DNA from: Halalkalicoccus sp. CG83 | GTDB lineage: Archaea; Halobacteriota; Halobacteria; Halobacteriales; Halalkalicoccaceae | DNA length: 64,000 nucleotides | Reading direction: 5' to 3' | NCBI RefSeq assembly: GCF_037081715.1 | Contig: NZ_JAZDDH010000001.1 | Location: 1,178,001 to 1,242,000 of the forward strand | Shown: piece after piece, positions 47,916 through 56,435 of the stretch | How the letters are laid out: the number at the start of each line of letters is the position of its first letter | Numbering within the stretch: the first letter of the stretch is position 1 | Made by a program: the position numbers and the translations under genes | Notes under the pieces: generated by a model | The model's input: the letters and a program-made list of their open reading frames with translations, nothing else | Databases searched by the model: none | What the model was told of the DNA's origin: nothing

Positions 47916-48228
47916 GTCCGGAGGAATGGAGAAGACGGGTGTTAACGCTTTAGATCAGCGCCTGACGATCGCCCGGTTCGCCTCGCGGCGGGTCATCGGT
48001 CGCGCCGCATCGACGAGCTCCCCTTCGGGCCCTTCGCGCGACCCGATGTTTCGACCACGGCCCTCGAAACCCCCCGAATCCCCTCTTCCGAGACCGGGCT
48101 TCGCGACCACGACGACCCGCCGATAATCAATTGAAAACCCACAGATATCATACAAAAGGGTTTTTGCTATCTATCACGCCATCCTCACGTACGCCTGCTT
48201 CACCTCTCGAGAGCGCGAGAAACGCGGC
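47916..48228. other. gene-free stretch with divergent promoter signals
   Basis: No gene is visible. On the left is the promoter of the DUF1611 gene (ttaacgcttta, about 47941-47951). On the right the A/T-rich part at about 48125-48172 (aattgaaaac, gggtttttgctatct) probably served as promoter of the gshA-like pseudogene. The middle, about 47960-48120, shows nothing recognisable. Confidence 0.5.
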
Positions 48229-49527
48229 GTGCGTAGGGCCGTCGTGAGAATCGGAACGGAAGTCGAGTACTGGGTCGTCGACCGCGAGGGCCGCCTCGCG
48301 CCGGACGACGAGGTCGTCGACACTCACGAGTGCGTCGTTCCGGAGTTCGTCGACTCGCTCGTCGAGATCGTCCTTCCACCCGTGACAACGCCTGCGGCGC
48401 TCGAACGCACGTTCGAGGAGGTTCTGACGGCCGCACTCGACGCCGCGAGCGCGGCCGGAGTACGTCTCGTCCCGCTTGGAACGCCGCTGCTCGAGGAGTC
48501 GGCGCCGATCCGTTCGGAGCGCGGACGGATCCTCGAACGGCTTCACGGCGACCGGCTGCGGTTCGCGAAGAACTGTGCGGGGACGCACGTCCACTTCGAT
48601 CGGACGGATCCGATCGCCTAGGCGAACCTCCTGACCGCGCTCGATCCGGCGCTCGCGCTCGTCGCGACGGCCCCCTACTACGACGGGCGACGAACCATGA
48701 CGTCCGCGCGTGCTGCGGCCTACCGCCGCGGCATGAGCGAGCGTTTCCGCCGGTTCCGTGAACTGCGACCCTACGTCCGAAGCCACGAGAAACGAGAGAC
48801 GCGCTACCGCGAGCGACTCGAGGCGTTCGTGGGGCTCGCGGTCGAGACGGGAATCGATCCCGTGCTCGTCGCAGCGCAGTTCCGACCCGAGAACGTCTGT
48901 CACGGCCCGATCCGAATCCGGGACGACCTCGGAACCGTCGAGTGGCGCGCCCCCGACACCGCGCTACCGAGCGAGGTGGTCCGCCTCGCGTTCGACGTCG
49001 CCGGGGTCCTCGAGGAGTGTCTCACGAAGCCCGTCGTCGTCGGCAGCGACGTCGGCGTCCACCTCGACAGGATCGTCGTCCCGCCGTTCGAACTGCTCTC
49101 GTCGCTCTCGGACGAGGCCATCGACGAGGGACTCACGCCGCGTGTGGGGGAGTACCTGGCGGCGTTCGGGTTCGACGTCTCCGCGTACTCGCCGCTTACC
49201 GAGCGGTTTCCGACCGACGACCCCCTCCCCGAACCGGAAGTACGACGGCTCCGCCTCGCGGCCGCCGACGCGCTCGAGCGCGACGTCGCCGCGCTCGCCG
49301 CGAGGTCGACGTCCCCCCGAGACGGCGAAACGGCGAGGGGCCGGACCGCACCCGCGATCAGACCTGATACAGTCGAGTGGTCCAGAACTCGTGGAACGCC
49401 CGATCGAGCGCCGCCGCGGGCTTACCGGTCGCGTCGATCGGACGGGTTTCGATCGCCTCCTCCGCGAACCCCTTCAACAGCGTGCGCTGACCGACCACGA
49501 TCAGCCGGTCGGCTCCTCGATCGGTGA
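48229..49527 (+). pseudogene. gshA-like glutamate-cysteine ligase gene broken by one in-frame TAG
   Basis: This frame matches the intact gshA at 58867-59982 over nearly its full length. The start GTEVEYWVVDREGRLAPDDE corresponds to IEVEYWVVDGEGKLTPAGDL, and NCAGTHVHF, LTALDPALAL, FRPENV, TVEWRAPDTALPSEVVRLA and PPFELLSSLSDEAIDEGL all have counterparts. At 48619-48621 is TAG, exactly where the intact gene has Gln, a single CAG-to-TAG change. Around Tyr-Tyr (about 48676) some 40 residues are missing too. The frame then continues past the normal end into the convergent vms1-like gene. It was probably a real second enzyme recently lost. Confidence 0.75.
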
Positions 49528-50242
49528 TCGCCTCCTCGCAGCGCTCGAGGTGTTCGTCGATCTGGGCGTCGCGCCTGCGCTCGAAACGCCCCTGCGAGAA
49601 CCCGCCCTTCGAGTGATCGCCCTTGACGTCGCTCTCGAAGGTCGTCAGCGAGCGCCGCTCGCGGCCCTCGTACTCGCCCAGCGCGAACAGGTCCGAGCGT
49701 ACCAGCGCGAACGCGAACTCGCCCTCGGGGACGAACCACCCTCGCTCGAGTTCGACGGCGTCGCTCCAGATCACGAACGGCTCCGGACGGATCGGCGGGA
49801 CGAGCGCGCTACTCAGCAGGCCGGCGTCGTCGCGGGCGACGAGACAGGGGGCGGCCCGCGCGAGGAGCGCGGCGTGCTCGCCGAACGCCTCGGCCACCGC
49901 GTCCGGGAGTTCCTCCTCGACCATCGCCGTGAGGGTTCCCTCCTCCGCGGTTCGGAGGCTCCCGAGGCGGCGGAGCACTTCGCGGGTCCGCTCGCCCCGT
50001 AGGCTCTCTACGCCGCGGAACGCCGGTTCGGCCTCCTCGTCCGTGCGTTCGAGTCGCCCCTCGAGGTCGGCGATCCGGTCCTCGAGGCGGTTGACCCGCT
50101 CGTCGGCCGCCTGTCGGTCGCGCACCGCCTCACGACGACGCTCGCGCTCGCCCTCGAGACGGCCCTCGAGTCGCTCGCGCTCCTCCTCGAGTTCGTCGAT
50201 CCGCGCCCTCAGCCCGCTCCGGCCGAGCAGGTCGTCGAACAT
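49358..50242 (-). CDS. Vms1/Ankzf1-type peptidyl-tRNA hydrolase (eRF1-like VLRF1 domain)
   Basis: A 294-residue protein. The N-terminal part is a coiled coil (about 10-70) rich in Arg/Glu/Leu. A Vms1-like release-factor domain follows, with the key loop HSKGGFSQGRFERRRD (210-225) in which the Gln of GGFSQ would take the role of the eRF1 GGQ glutamine. The C-terminus continues with RLIVVGQRTLLKGFAEEA. In eukaryotes Vms1 frees nascent chains stalled on 60S subunits; an archaeal ribosome rescue role is plausible. Confidence 0.82.
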   Translation of the reverse strand: MFDDLLGRSGLRARIDELEEERERLEGRLEGERERRREAVRDRQAADERVNRLEDRIADLEGRLERTDEEAEPAFRGVESLRGERTREVLRRLGSLRTAEEGTLTAMVEEELPDAVAEAFGEHAALLARAAPCLVARDDAGLLSSALVPPIRPEPFVIWSDAVELERGWFVPEGEFAFALVRSDLFALGEYEGRERRSLTTFESDVKGDHSKGGFSQGRFERRRDAQIDEHLERCEEAITDRGADRLIVVGQRTLLKGFAEEAIETRPIDATGKPAAALDRAFHEFWTTRLYQV

Positions 50243-50269
50243 GCCCGAACCGGCGTCGGGCTGGTGCTT

Positions 50270-50623
50270 TTATCTTCCGGCAGCCTGCGTCGAAAAGATG
50301 CCGAGCAGCTGTCCGGCCTTCTCCGCCTTCGCGAGCAGCACCTCCCGCGGGGCTGGCAGCGAGTCGACGTCTCGCTTCGTGATCCGCGAACGGGGAAGCA
50401 CGAGCGTGTTCTCCGGCAGGCCGTCCTCGCCGTGGACGGCGAAGTGCTGCTGGTCGACCTTCATCACGAGGGGGTGATCGAGCCGCTCTACACCGTCGCC
50501 CGTGGCGTAGAGCTGTTCGTTCACCAGTTCGTGTTGGTCGCGGCGCATGGCTGCGTGCTCGCCGTCGTGCGGTTCGACGAGGAGACGCCCCACGTAGTAG
50601 CTCCGGGAGAACGGTTCGAACAT
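50270..50623 (-). CDS. conserved haloarchaeal protein (DUF5802-like)
   Basis: A 117-residue protein starting MFEPFSRSYYVGRLLVEPHD with the AMRRDQHELVNEQLYATGDGVERLDHPLVMK segment. I recall this as a DUF5802 family protein of haloarchaea; no function is known. It lies 27 bp downstream of a Vms1-like gene start and may be cotranscribed upstream of it. The N-terminal Met at 50623 fits the family better than one five codons earlier. Confidence 0.7.
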   Translation of the reverse strand: MFEPFSRSYYVGRLLVEPHDGEHAAMRRDQHELVNEQLYATGDGVERLDHPLVMKVDQQHFAVHGEDGLPENTLVLPRSRITKRDVDSLPAPREVLLAKAEKAGQLLGIFSTQAAGR

Positions 50624-50735
50624 GCTATTCGTTACCACGTTTGTCGTGGCCAGATATAACTATTTCGCAACATGTTTATGTGGGACCGCAACCCGAGCGG
50701 TACGCCTATACGAGTGGGGACCGCCACCACGCACG

Positions 50736-51362
50736 ATGATCGGCCGACGGCACGCGCGCTACTATCTCGAGAACGCGCCCAGCCTCGTCTGGCTCGTAGC
50801 CCTCAACGCCGCCGCCATGCTCGTCGGGGTTCGCTTCTACGTCGAGACGATGCCCGGGGTGTTCACCTTCCTCTGGCCCCTCTACGCCGACTCGCCGACG
50901 GCACTGTTCCTGGTGACGCTCTCGCTGGCGACGCTGTTCGCGAACCTCGGCCGCCCGCTCGAGGAGGTCGCACACAACCGCGTGCTCGCCTACCTCCACA
51001 CCCTGGCGTTCGTCTGGCTCGTCAAGTACGGACTCTGGACGGTCGTCGCGCTGCATCTCGGCTTCTGGCAGTACTTCCCCTCGCTCAACGACTACTGGTT
51101 CATCGTCCTCACGCATCTCGCGTTCGTACTGGAGGCCTACCTCATTCCGCACTACGGCCGGACGACCCCCGGCGCGCTCGTGCTCGCGCTCGTCCTCCTG
51201 CTCGCGAACGACCTCTACGACTACGGCTTCGGCTACCACCCGCCGCTGGAGTACGATCCCGGACTGACGCTGGCGCTCGCGACCGTCGCGCTCTCGGTCG
51301 CGTCGGTGGCGCTCGCCGCCCGGGCGTTCGATCGGCTCGGGCCGGCGGGCGCAAGCGACTGA
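50736..51362 (+). CDS. DUF1405 family membrane protein, second copy
   Basis: A 208-residue membrane protein with about six helices. It shows LVWLVALNAAAMLVGVRFYV, FLWPLYADSPTALFLVTLSLATLF and VLTHLAFVLEAYLIPHYG. These match the DUF1405 pattern of the protein at 6121-6792, with low overall identity. Another frame start at 50622 would extend the protein by 38 residues, but ATG 50736 fits the family. The A/T-rich stretch before (gatataactattt) probably holds the promoter. Confidence 0.82.
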   Translation: MIGRRHARYYLENAPSLVWLVALNAAAMLVGVRFYVETMPGVFTFLWPLYADSPTALFLVTLSLATLFANLGRPLEEVAHNRVLAYLHTLAFVWLVKYGLWTVVALHLGFWQYFPSLNDYWFIVLTHLAFVLEAYLIPHYGRTTPGALVLALVLLLANDLYDYGFGYHPPLEYDPGLTLALATVALSVASVALAARAFDRLGPAGASD

Positions 51363-51412
51363 GCGTCGATCGGAGACACCCTTTTCAGTACCCATCGCCA
51401 ACGGGCGACTAG

Positions 51413-52072
51413 ATGGACTCAGCGGCGCTGCTCGATCTCCTGGGCAACGAGAACCGCAGACGGATCCTGCGGCTGCTCTCGCAGAAGCCCTGTTACGTCA
51501 CGGAGATCTCCGACTACCTCGGCGTCAGCCCCAAGGCGGTGATCGACCACCTCCGAAAGCTCGAGAAGGCGGGGCTCGTCGAGAGCCGGACCGACGAGAA
51601 GCGCCGCAAGTACTTCCACATCGCCCGGCACCTCCGCCTCGAGGTCAACGTCTCTCCCTATGGCTTCGCCTCGAAGAGCGCCTACCCCACCAGCTCGGGC
51701 CTCGACATGTCCAGTTCCTGTCGGCATCTCTCGATCAACGTCACCTGCCAGGACGACGCCGACGTCTGTGAGCTGGCTGGCGAGCTACGGAAGCTCGAGG
51801 AGCTCGAGAACGAGCTCTCGCTCGCCCAGCGGCGCGTTCAGGGCCGCATCGGCGAGATCCACGAGCGGATCAGCGACACGATCGGCGACCCCGAGAACAG
51901 CCGGCTGTACGCCGCGGTGCTCTCGGCGATCGACAGCGGGGCGGCGGACCTCGAGACGATCGCCGAGGAGGCGCGGGTCCCCGAACCCGTCGCCGAGGAC
52001 GCGCTCTCGATCCTCGCCGACCACGGCGTCGTCCGCCGGGCCGACGACGGCTGGGCGCTCGATCCCGCCTAG
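51413..52072 (+). CDS. ArsR-type winged-helix transcriptional regulator
   Basis: A 219-residue regulator. The N-terminal ArsR-type winged helix (1-75) starts SAALLDLLGNENRRRILRLL and has DYLGVSPKAVIDHLRKLEKAGL. A C-terminal part with a coiled coil (about 122-155) and a second helix-turn-helix-like segment (SAIDSGAADLETIAEEARV) follows. Several Cys (residues 25, 103, 112, 118) could bind metal or sense redox. Targets are not known. It overlaps the last bases of a convergent membrane protein gene. Confidence 0.8.
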   Translation: MDSAALLDLLGNENRRRILRLLSQKPCYVTEISDYLGVSPKAVIDHLRKLEKAGLVESRTDEKRRKYFHIARHLRLEVNVSPYGFASKSAYPTSSGLDMSSSCRHLSINVTCQDDADVCELAGELRKLEELENELSLAQRRVQGRIGEIHERISDTIGDPENSRLYAAVLSAIDSGAADLETIAEEARVPEPVAEDALSILADHGVVRRADDGWALDPA

Positions 52073-52527
52073 AGCTCGCGGGTGAGCCCGTCGCGCAGGT
52101 CCGAACCGAGATATCCTCCAAGGACGCCGACCGCGAGACCGATCGCCGTGCCCACCGCGACGATCGGCAGGCCGACGCCGACGAGCGTCCAGACGAGGTA
52201 GTCGAACAGCGTGCTCGCGCCCAGCACCGCCGCGCCCGCGATGCCGGTCTCCGCGATCGGCCGCCGTTCGCTGGCGAGGCCTACGAGGAACGTCCCGACG
52301 AGCACGCCGACGAGGCCGCCCGCGATCGGTACGGTCGCTCCCCCGGCGAGCAGGCCGACCGTCGAGAGCGCGAGCGCGAGCAGGAACCGCGCCGGCGAGA
52401 AGAGCGCCCCGGCACGCTCGTGAAGCCTCGAATCCGCGTCCGATCCGGGCTCCTCGAGGCCGATATCGTGTTCGATTCCGCTCGTCCGGGAGCGGGTTCG
52501 CGTGAGCTGATCGTCGCGCTCGGCCAT
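52069..52527 (-). CDS. haloarchaeal membrane protein, DUF456-like
   Basis: A 152-residue protein: a charged N-terminal 48 residues (QLTRTRSRTSGIEHDIGLEE), then Gly/Val/Ala-rich helices (about 49-67, 70-86, 93-108, 112-136). The GGATVPIAGGLVGVLVGTFLVG segment resembles DUF456-type membrane proteins. Function unknown. The stop overlaps the end of the regulator gene on the other strand by 4 bp. Confidence 0.65.
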   Translation of the reverse strand: MAERDDQLTRTRSRTSGIEHDIGLEEPGSDADSRLHERAGALFSPARFLLALALSTVGLLAGGATVPIAGGLVGVLVGTFLVGLASERRPIAETGIAGAAVLGASTLFDYLVWTLVGVGLPIVAVGTAIGLAVGVLGGYLGSDLRDGLTREL

Positions 52528-52661
52528 GGTCGATCTGGGTCTCCGAGCGCCAAGGTCCTTTCCCCCCGCGCCCGTGCGTCCGGGTCGAATCCCGGTGGGC
52601 GTCGATCGGTCTCTCCGTATCGCGGACGGGACGTCCGGTACTACCGGGGAGCGACGAAGTC

Positions 52662-52669
52662 GATATATG
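52662..52669 (+). promoter_or_regulatory. TATA box of the YihY-family gene
   Basis: The box gatatatg lies 31-38 bp before ATG 52700. It gives a transcript with a very short leader. Confidence 0.5.
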
Positions 52670-52699
52670 CGTTCTGTTCGTTGCAATCATACGATCGAT

Positions 52700-53482
52700 A
52701 TGGCTCGCTTGTCCGACGCCCTCGAATTCGTCATGACCGTCGCCCGGGCAGCGGACGAGCACGACATCAAATACCCCGCGGCCACGTTCGCGTACTACGC
52801 GTTCGTTTCGTTCGTTCCGCTGCTCCTGCTCGTCCTCGTGATCGTCGGTGAGCGGTTCGCCGGTCGGGTCTACACTGCAGCACCTCGATTTCTCACGCCC
52901 GACGCCCAACGATTGGTCTACGAGGCGACGACGAACGCTTCGGGGCGGATCGGCGTAGCGGTGCTCGCGACCGTAGTGCTCGTCTGGAGCGGCGTGAACG
53001 TCGCCCTCGACTTCCAGACGGTGTTCGAGCGGATCGAGGGTACGGACGAGGATCGCCCCGCCGACCGGCTTCGTAACGGCGGTATCGCCCTCGGATCGCT
53101 CTGCTTGGCGATCCTCTCGATCGTCCTGATCAGCATCCTCTTCAGCCTGCCATCGTTCGGCCCGCTCGTCGCGATCACCGCCTCGATCGTCCTGTTCGGC
53201 GCGCTCGCGGCGGCGTTCCTCCCGCTCTACTACGCCCCCTCACGGCTGTTGACCTCACCCTCGGCGGCGCTACCCGGCGCGCTCACCGCCGCGTTCGGAT
53301 GGACGGTCCTGCACGGCGTCGTTCTGTTCTTCGCCAGGAACGCGGGCCGGTACGCGATTTACGGCGTCCTCAGCGGAATTCTCGTCATCCTCACGACCCT
53401 CTATATCGCCGCCTTCGTGCTCATGACGGGCATCATCGTCAACGCGATCCTCGCGGACGCCGAGGTCGAGCGTTCGTCGTAG
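52700..53482 (+). CDS. YihY/BrkB family membrane protein
   Basis: A 260-residue membrane protein with about six helices. The family's opening DHDIKYPAATFAYYAFVSFVPL (residues 19-40, here EHDIKYP) and the central LLTSPSAALPGALTAAFGWTV segment are clear. YihY proteins were once called ribonuclease BN by mistake. They are now treated as membrane proteins of uncertain role. The start ATG is favoured by the TATA box at 52662. Confidence 0.88.
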   Translation: MARLSDALEFVMTVARAADEHDIKYPAATFAYYAFVSFVPLLLLVLVIVGERFAGRVYTAAPRFLTPDAQRLVYEATTNASGRIGVAVLATVVLVWSGVNVALDFQTVFERIEGTDEDRPADRLRNGGIALGSLCLAILSIVLISILFSLPSFGPLVAITASIVLFGALAAAFLPLYYAPSRLLTSPSAALPGALTAAFGWTVLHGVVLFFARNAGRYAIYGVLSGILVILTTLYIAAFVLMTGIIVNAILADAEVERSS

Positions 53483-53616
53483 AATCGGATTCCGGCGGAG
53501 TCCCCGGTCGCCCGTTCCGCCGTCCGGCCGCCGATACGACCCGCGAGGTTCGGCCTCGGAACCCGGCGGATCGAGCTACCGTCGGGTTGAAGTCGGCCCG
53601 CCGGATACCCGGGTGC

Positions 53617-54864
53617 ATGAACGCGAACGCTGGCGACCGCGTCCGCGCCGAGCGCGCGGATCGACGCTACGAGGGCGTGGTGCTGCCCTCCTCGACGCCC
53701 GAGCACCTCGTGTTGAAGCTCGACGGCGGCTACAACGTGGGCATCGACCGCGAGGCGGCGACGGTCGAACGGCTCGAGGCCGACGTCCACGAGATCGGCG
53801 AGGAGAGCGAGAGCGAGGAGAGCGAGGTCGAGTTCGACGACGACCTCCCCACGATCGCGCTGATCAGTACGGGAGGAACGATCGCCTCCACCGTCGACTA
53901 CCGTACGGGCGCGGTCACGGCTCGGTTCGACGCCGAGGACGTCCTCAGAGCGGTGCCGGACCTCGCAGGGCTCGCGAACTACCGCGGGCGCGTGGTGGCG
54001 AACATCCTCTCGGAGAACATGACCCCCGACGTCTGGCGCGACCTCGCTCGGGCGGTGTACGAGGAGATCGAGTCCGGCGCCGACGGCGTCGTCGTGATGC
54101 ACGGCACCGACACGATGCAGTTCAGCGCCTCGGCGCTGGCGTTCATGCTCGAGACGCCCGTCCCGGTGGTCTTCACGGGCAGCCAGCGCTCCGCGGACCG
54201 GCCCTCCTCGGACAACGTGATGAACGCCGTCTGTGCGGTCGAGGCCGCGAAGGGCGACGTCGCGGAGGTGCTCGTCTGCATGCACGCCACGGAAAGCGAC
54301 GACCGGTGTGCGCTCCATCGCGGGACACGGGTTCGAAAAAACCACACCTCGCGTCGGAGCGCCTTCGAGACGGTCGGCGCGCGCCCGCTCGGCGAGGTCG
54401 ACTACGCCACTCGCGAGGTCACGGTCCGGCGCGAGCACGCCGAGCGGGACGAGCGACAGCTCTCGCTCTCGCCCGATCTCGAGCCCGACGTCGGACTCCT
54501 GAAGTACACCCCCGGGATGGGGCCGGAGGCGCTCGCGGTCTACGAGGGAAGTGCGGGCCTCGTGATCGAGGGCACGGGACTGGGCCACGTCCACACCGAC
54601 TGGATCCCGCGGATCGCCGAACTGGTCGAGTCGGGGACGCCGGTGGTGATGACCAGCCAGTGTCTCGAGGGGCGGGTCTGCGATCGGGTCTACGACACCG
54701 GTCGCGACCTGCTCGAGGCGGGCGTCGTCGAGGCGGGTAATACCCTGCCTGGAACGGCGAAGGTGAAGCTGATGTGGGTACTCGCGAACGCCGACGACCC
54801 CGAGGGGGCGATGCACGAGTCGATCGCGGGCGAGCTCACCGATCGCTCGGTGCCATGGATCTGA
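53617..54864 (+). CDS. gatD: Glu-tRNA(Gln) amidotransferase subunit D
   Basis: The glutaminase-type subunit of the archaeal GatDE complex, which converts Glu-tRNA(Gln) to Gln-tRNA(Gln). Of 415 residues, the first 75 are the GatD-specific beta domain and acidic linker. The asparaginase-like domain begins IALISTGGTIASTVDYRTGA (nucleophile Thr), with VVVMHGTDTMQFSA and VFTGSQRSADRPSSDN. The C-terminal part has ALHRGTRVRKNHTSRRSAF and the NTLPGTAKVKLMWVL. gatE is not in the window. Its end overlaps the GNAT gene by 10 bp. Confidence 0.95.
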   Translation: MNANAGDRVRAERADRRYEGVVLPSSTPEHLVLKLDGGYNVGIDREAATVERLEADVHEIGEESESEESEVEFDDDLPTIALISTGGTIASTVDYRTGAVTARFDAEDVLRAVPDLAGLANYRGRVVANILSENMTPDVWRDLARAVYEEIESGADGVVVMHGTDTMQFSASALAFMLETPVPVVFTGSQRSADRPSSDNVMNAVCAVEAAKGDVAEVLVCMHATESDDRCALHRGTRVRKNHTSRRSAFETVGARPLGEVDYATREVTVRREHAERDERQLSLSPDLEPDVGLLKYTPGMGPEALAVYEGSAGLVIEGTGLGHVHTDWIPRIAELVESGTPVVMTSQCLEGRVCDRVYDTGRDLLEAGVVEAGNTLPGTAKVKLMWVLANADDPEGAMHESIAGELTDRSVPWI

Positions 54865-55763
54865 CGCTCCGCGAGGCCCGCCCCGAGGATCACGAGGCCG
54901 TCACGGCGTTCACCCGCGAGACCTGGCCCGATCGGGAGATGGGTGACTACCTGCCGGACGTCTACCCCGAGTGGATCGAGGGCGAGGGGAAGTACACGCC
55001 CCTCGTCGAGATAGACGGCGACCTCGCGGGGATCGCCCAGTGTGTGTCCCTCTCCGAGCGCGAGGCGTGGTGTCAGGGGATGCGCGTCGCTCCCGACTAC
55101 CGCGGCGAGGGGGTCGCCCGCCGGCTCACGCGCGCGCTGTTCGAGTGGGCGCGCGAGCGTGGCGCGCTCGTCGCGCGCAACATGGTGTTCTCGTGGAACA
55201 CGCCCAGTTTGAGTCTCTCGCGGACGGTCGGGTTCGATCCGGCGGCCGAGTTTCGGTGGGCACGTCCCGAGCCCGACCCCGATGCCGAACCCGACCTCGC
55301 GGTCACCGACGACCCGGACACCACCTGGCAGGCGTGGACCGCGAGCGACGCCCGCGGCCATCTGGAGGGACTCGCGCTCGATCTCGACGAGTCGTGGGCG
55401 CTCTCGGAGCTCTCTCTAGGGGATCTCCGACGGGCGGCCGACGAGACGAGCGTCTTCGCCGTCCGCGGCGACGGGCTCCGGGCGATGAGCTATCGGGCAC
55501 GCGACTACGAGCGCGACGGGGAGAACGGAACCGAGCGCTGGGCGGTCTACGGCGTCGGCGCCTGGGACGACCTCCCGGCTGGCCGCGCGCTGTTCGACGC
55601 GATCCGGCGGGACGCCGCGGCGATCGGCGCGGATCGGACGCGGGTGTTGATCCCCGAGACTCCCCGGTTCGTCACGGACGCGGCCGTCGCCCGGACGGGT
55701 GTCTCGGAGGAGCCCGATTTCGTCTTCGCCGCGGACCTCACCGCCGATCGGACCCGCCGCTGA
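54855..55763 (+). CDS. GNAT family N-acetyltransferase
   Basis: A 302-residue protein. The N-terminal GNAT domain (1-145) has the acetyl-CoA binding motif QGMRVAPDYRGEGVARRLTRALFEW (about 74-98, Q/RxxGxG/A type). The C-terminal half is less conserved and may be a second, degenerate GNAT-like domain. It overlaps gatD by 10 bp, so the two are cotranscribed. Its substrate cannot be told. The 3' end overlaps the convergent SAMP1-like gene by 26 bp. Confidence 0.82.
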   Translation: MDLTLREARPEDHEAVTAFTRETWPDREMGDYLPDVYPEWIEGEGKYTPLVEIDGDLAGIAQCVSLSEREAWCQGMRVAPDYRGEGVARRLTRALFEWARERGALVARNMVFSWNTPSLSLSRTVGFDPAAEFRWARPEPDPDAEPDLAVTDDPDTTWQAWTASDARGHLEGLALDLDESWALSELSLGDLRRAADETSVFAVRGDGLRAMSYRARDYERDGENGTERWAVYGVGAWDDLPAGRALFDAIRRDAAAIGADRTRVLIPETPRFVTDAAVARTGVSEEPDFVFAADLTADRTRR

Positions 55764-56028
55764 CCGGAGGGAACAGCGCGAGCTCGTCGCCCTCCTCGAG
55801 TTCGGTCCCGAGACCTTCCTCCTGCGTGAAGACGTTTCTCCCGTTTCTGAGCAGGTTGACGTGCTCCTCGAGGTCGCCCTGCTCGTCGAGGACGCGCTCC
55901 TCCAGCGCCGGCCGTGTCGCGAGGAGCGCCTCGAGCGCGTCGCCGACGGTGTCTCCCGGCCCGGCGTCGACGGCGATACGTTTCCCGTCGGCCAGCTCCG
56001 CCAGGTCGGCGAACAGCTTCCACTCCAT
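55738..56028 (-). CDS. samp1: ubiquitin-like small archaeal modifier protein (SAMP1/MoaD type) with extended C-terminus
   Basis: A 96-residue beta-grasp protein. MEWKLFADLAELADGKRIAV, EEHVNLLRNGRNVF and DELALFPPVSGG are typical of SAMP1/MoaD. SAMPs are activated by the E1-like UbaA at the C-terminal Gly-Gly and joined to lysines, or donate sulfur to molybdopterin. Here Gly91-Gly92 is followed by Ser-Asp-Arg-Arg, so a protease such as a JAMM enzyme would have to remove four residues before activation. The extension lies within the 26 bp that overlap the GNAT gene. Confidence 0.88.
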   Translation of the reverse strand: MEWKLFADLAELADGKRIAVDAGPGDTVGDALEALLATRPALEERVLDEQGDLEEHVNLLRNGRNVFTQEEGLGTELEEGDELALFPPVSGGSDRR

Positions 56029-56093
56029 ACCCGCCCTGGACGCCCGGACCGAATGAGCGTTCCGCCTCGAGGGTCCGTGGCGCGGTACCACGC

Positions 56094-56160
56094 TACATTA
56101 TGCGATTATATACCATACCTATTATATTCTCTATATACCCATTAGGCTTATACAGGTCGC
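56094..56160 (+). promoter_or_regulatory. A/T-rich promoter region of the small winged-helix gene
   Basis: This is the most A/T-rich stretch near here, with ttatatac, ttatattc, tatatac and cttataca motifs in a GC-rich genome. The box cttataca (56148-56155) lies about 25 bp before ATG 56177. The extra upstream boxes may bind a regulator, possibly the gene's own product. Confidence 0.5.
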
Positions 56161-56176
56161 TGGAGTCGGTTGAGAC

Positions 56177-56419
56177 ATGAGCACATCAGAACTCACATTC
56201 GAGCAAACGTCCGCTGCCGAACGCACCCTGCCCGACGAGATCGACTCGACCGGATCGAAGCTGGTCTACCTCTACCTCCACACCACCGACGAGGCGACGA
56301 TCGACGAGCTTCAGAGCTCGCTCCGCATGAGGCAGCTCGCGCTGTTCCCCTACCTCGAGACGCTGACGAACGAGGGCCTCGTCGAGCGCGACGGCGAGCG
56401 GTACGTCTGCTGCGCCTGA
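56177..56419 (+). CDS. small winged-helix DNA-binding protein (TrmB/MarR-like)
   Basis: An 80-residue protein. After a charged N-terminus of 20 residues comes a compact winged helix: SKLVYLYLHTTDEATIDELQ, SLRMRQLALFPYLETLTNEG, LVERDGERYVCCA. This resembles a MarR/TrmB-type domain with no other part. The small size suggests a DNA-binding subunit of a dimer. Its targets may be its own AT-rich promoter. It is convergent with the RCK_C protein gene by 16 bp. Confidence 0.75.
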   Translation: MSTSELTFEQTSAAERTLPDEIDSTGSKLVYLYLHTTDEATIDELQSSLRMRQLALFPYLETLTNEGLVERDGERYVCCA

Positions 56420-56435
56420 ACGGTTCCGTCCTCTT

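Noticed and set aside
48619-48621. TAG recoding (for example pyrrolysine) in the gshA-like gene and the glycine-zipper gene
   Set aside because: Several intact genes here end in TAG (FAD oxidoreductase at 11187, pspA at 36348, the Lrp-type gene at 22584), so TAG is a normal stop. The gshA-like copy also has an internal deletion, which fits decay.
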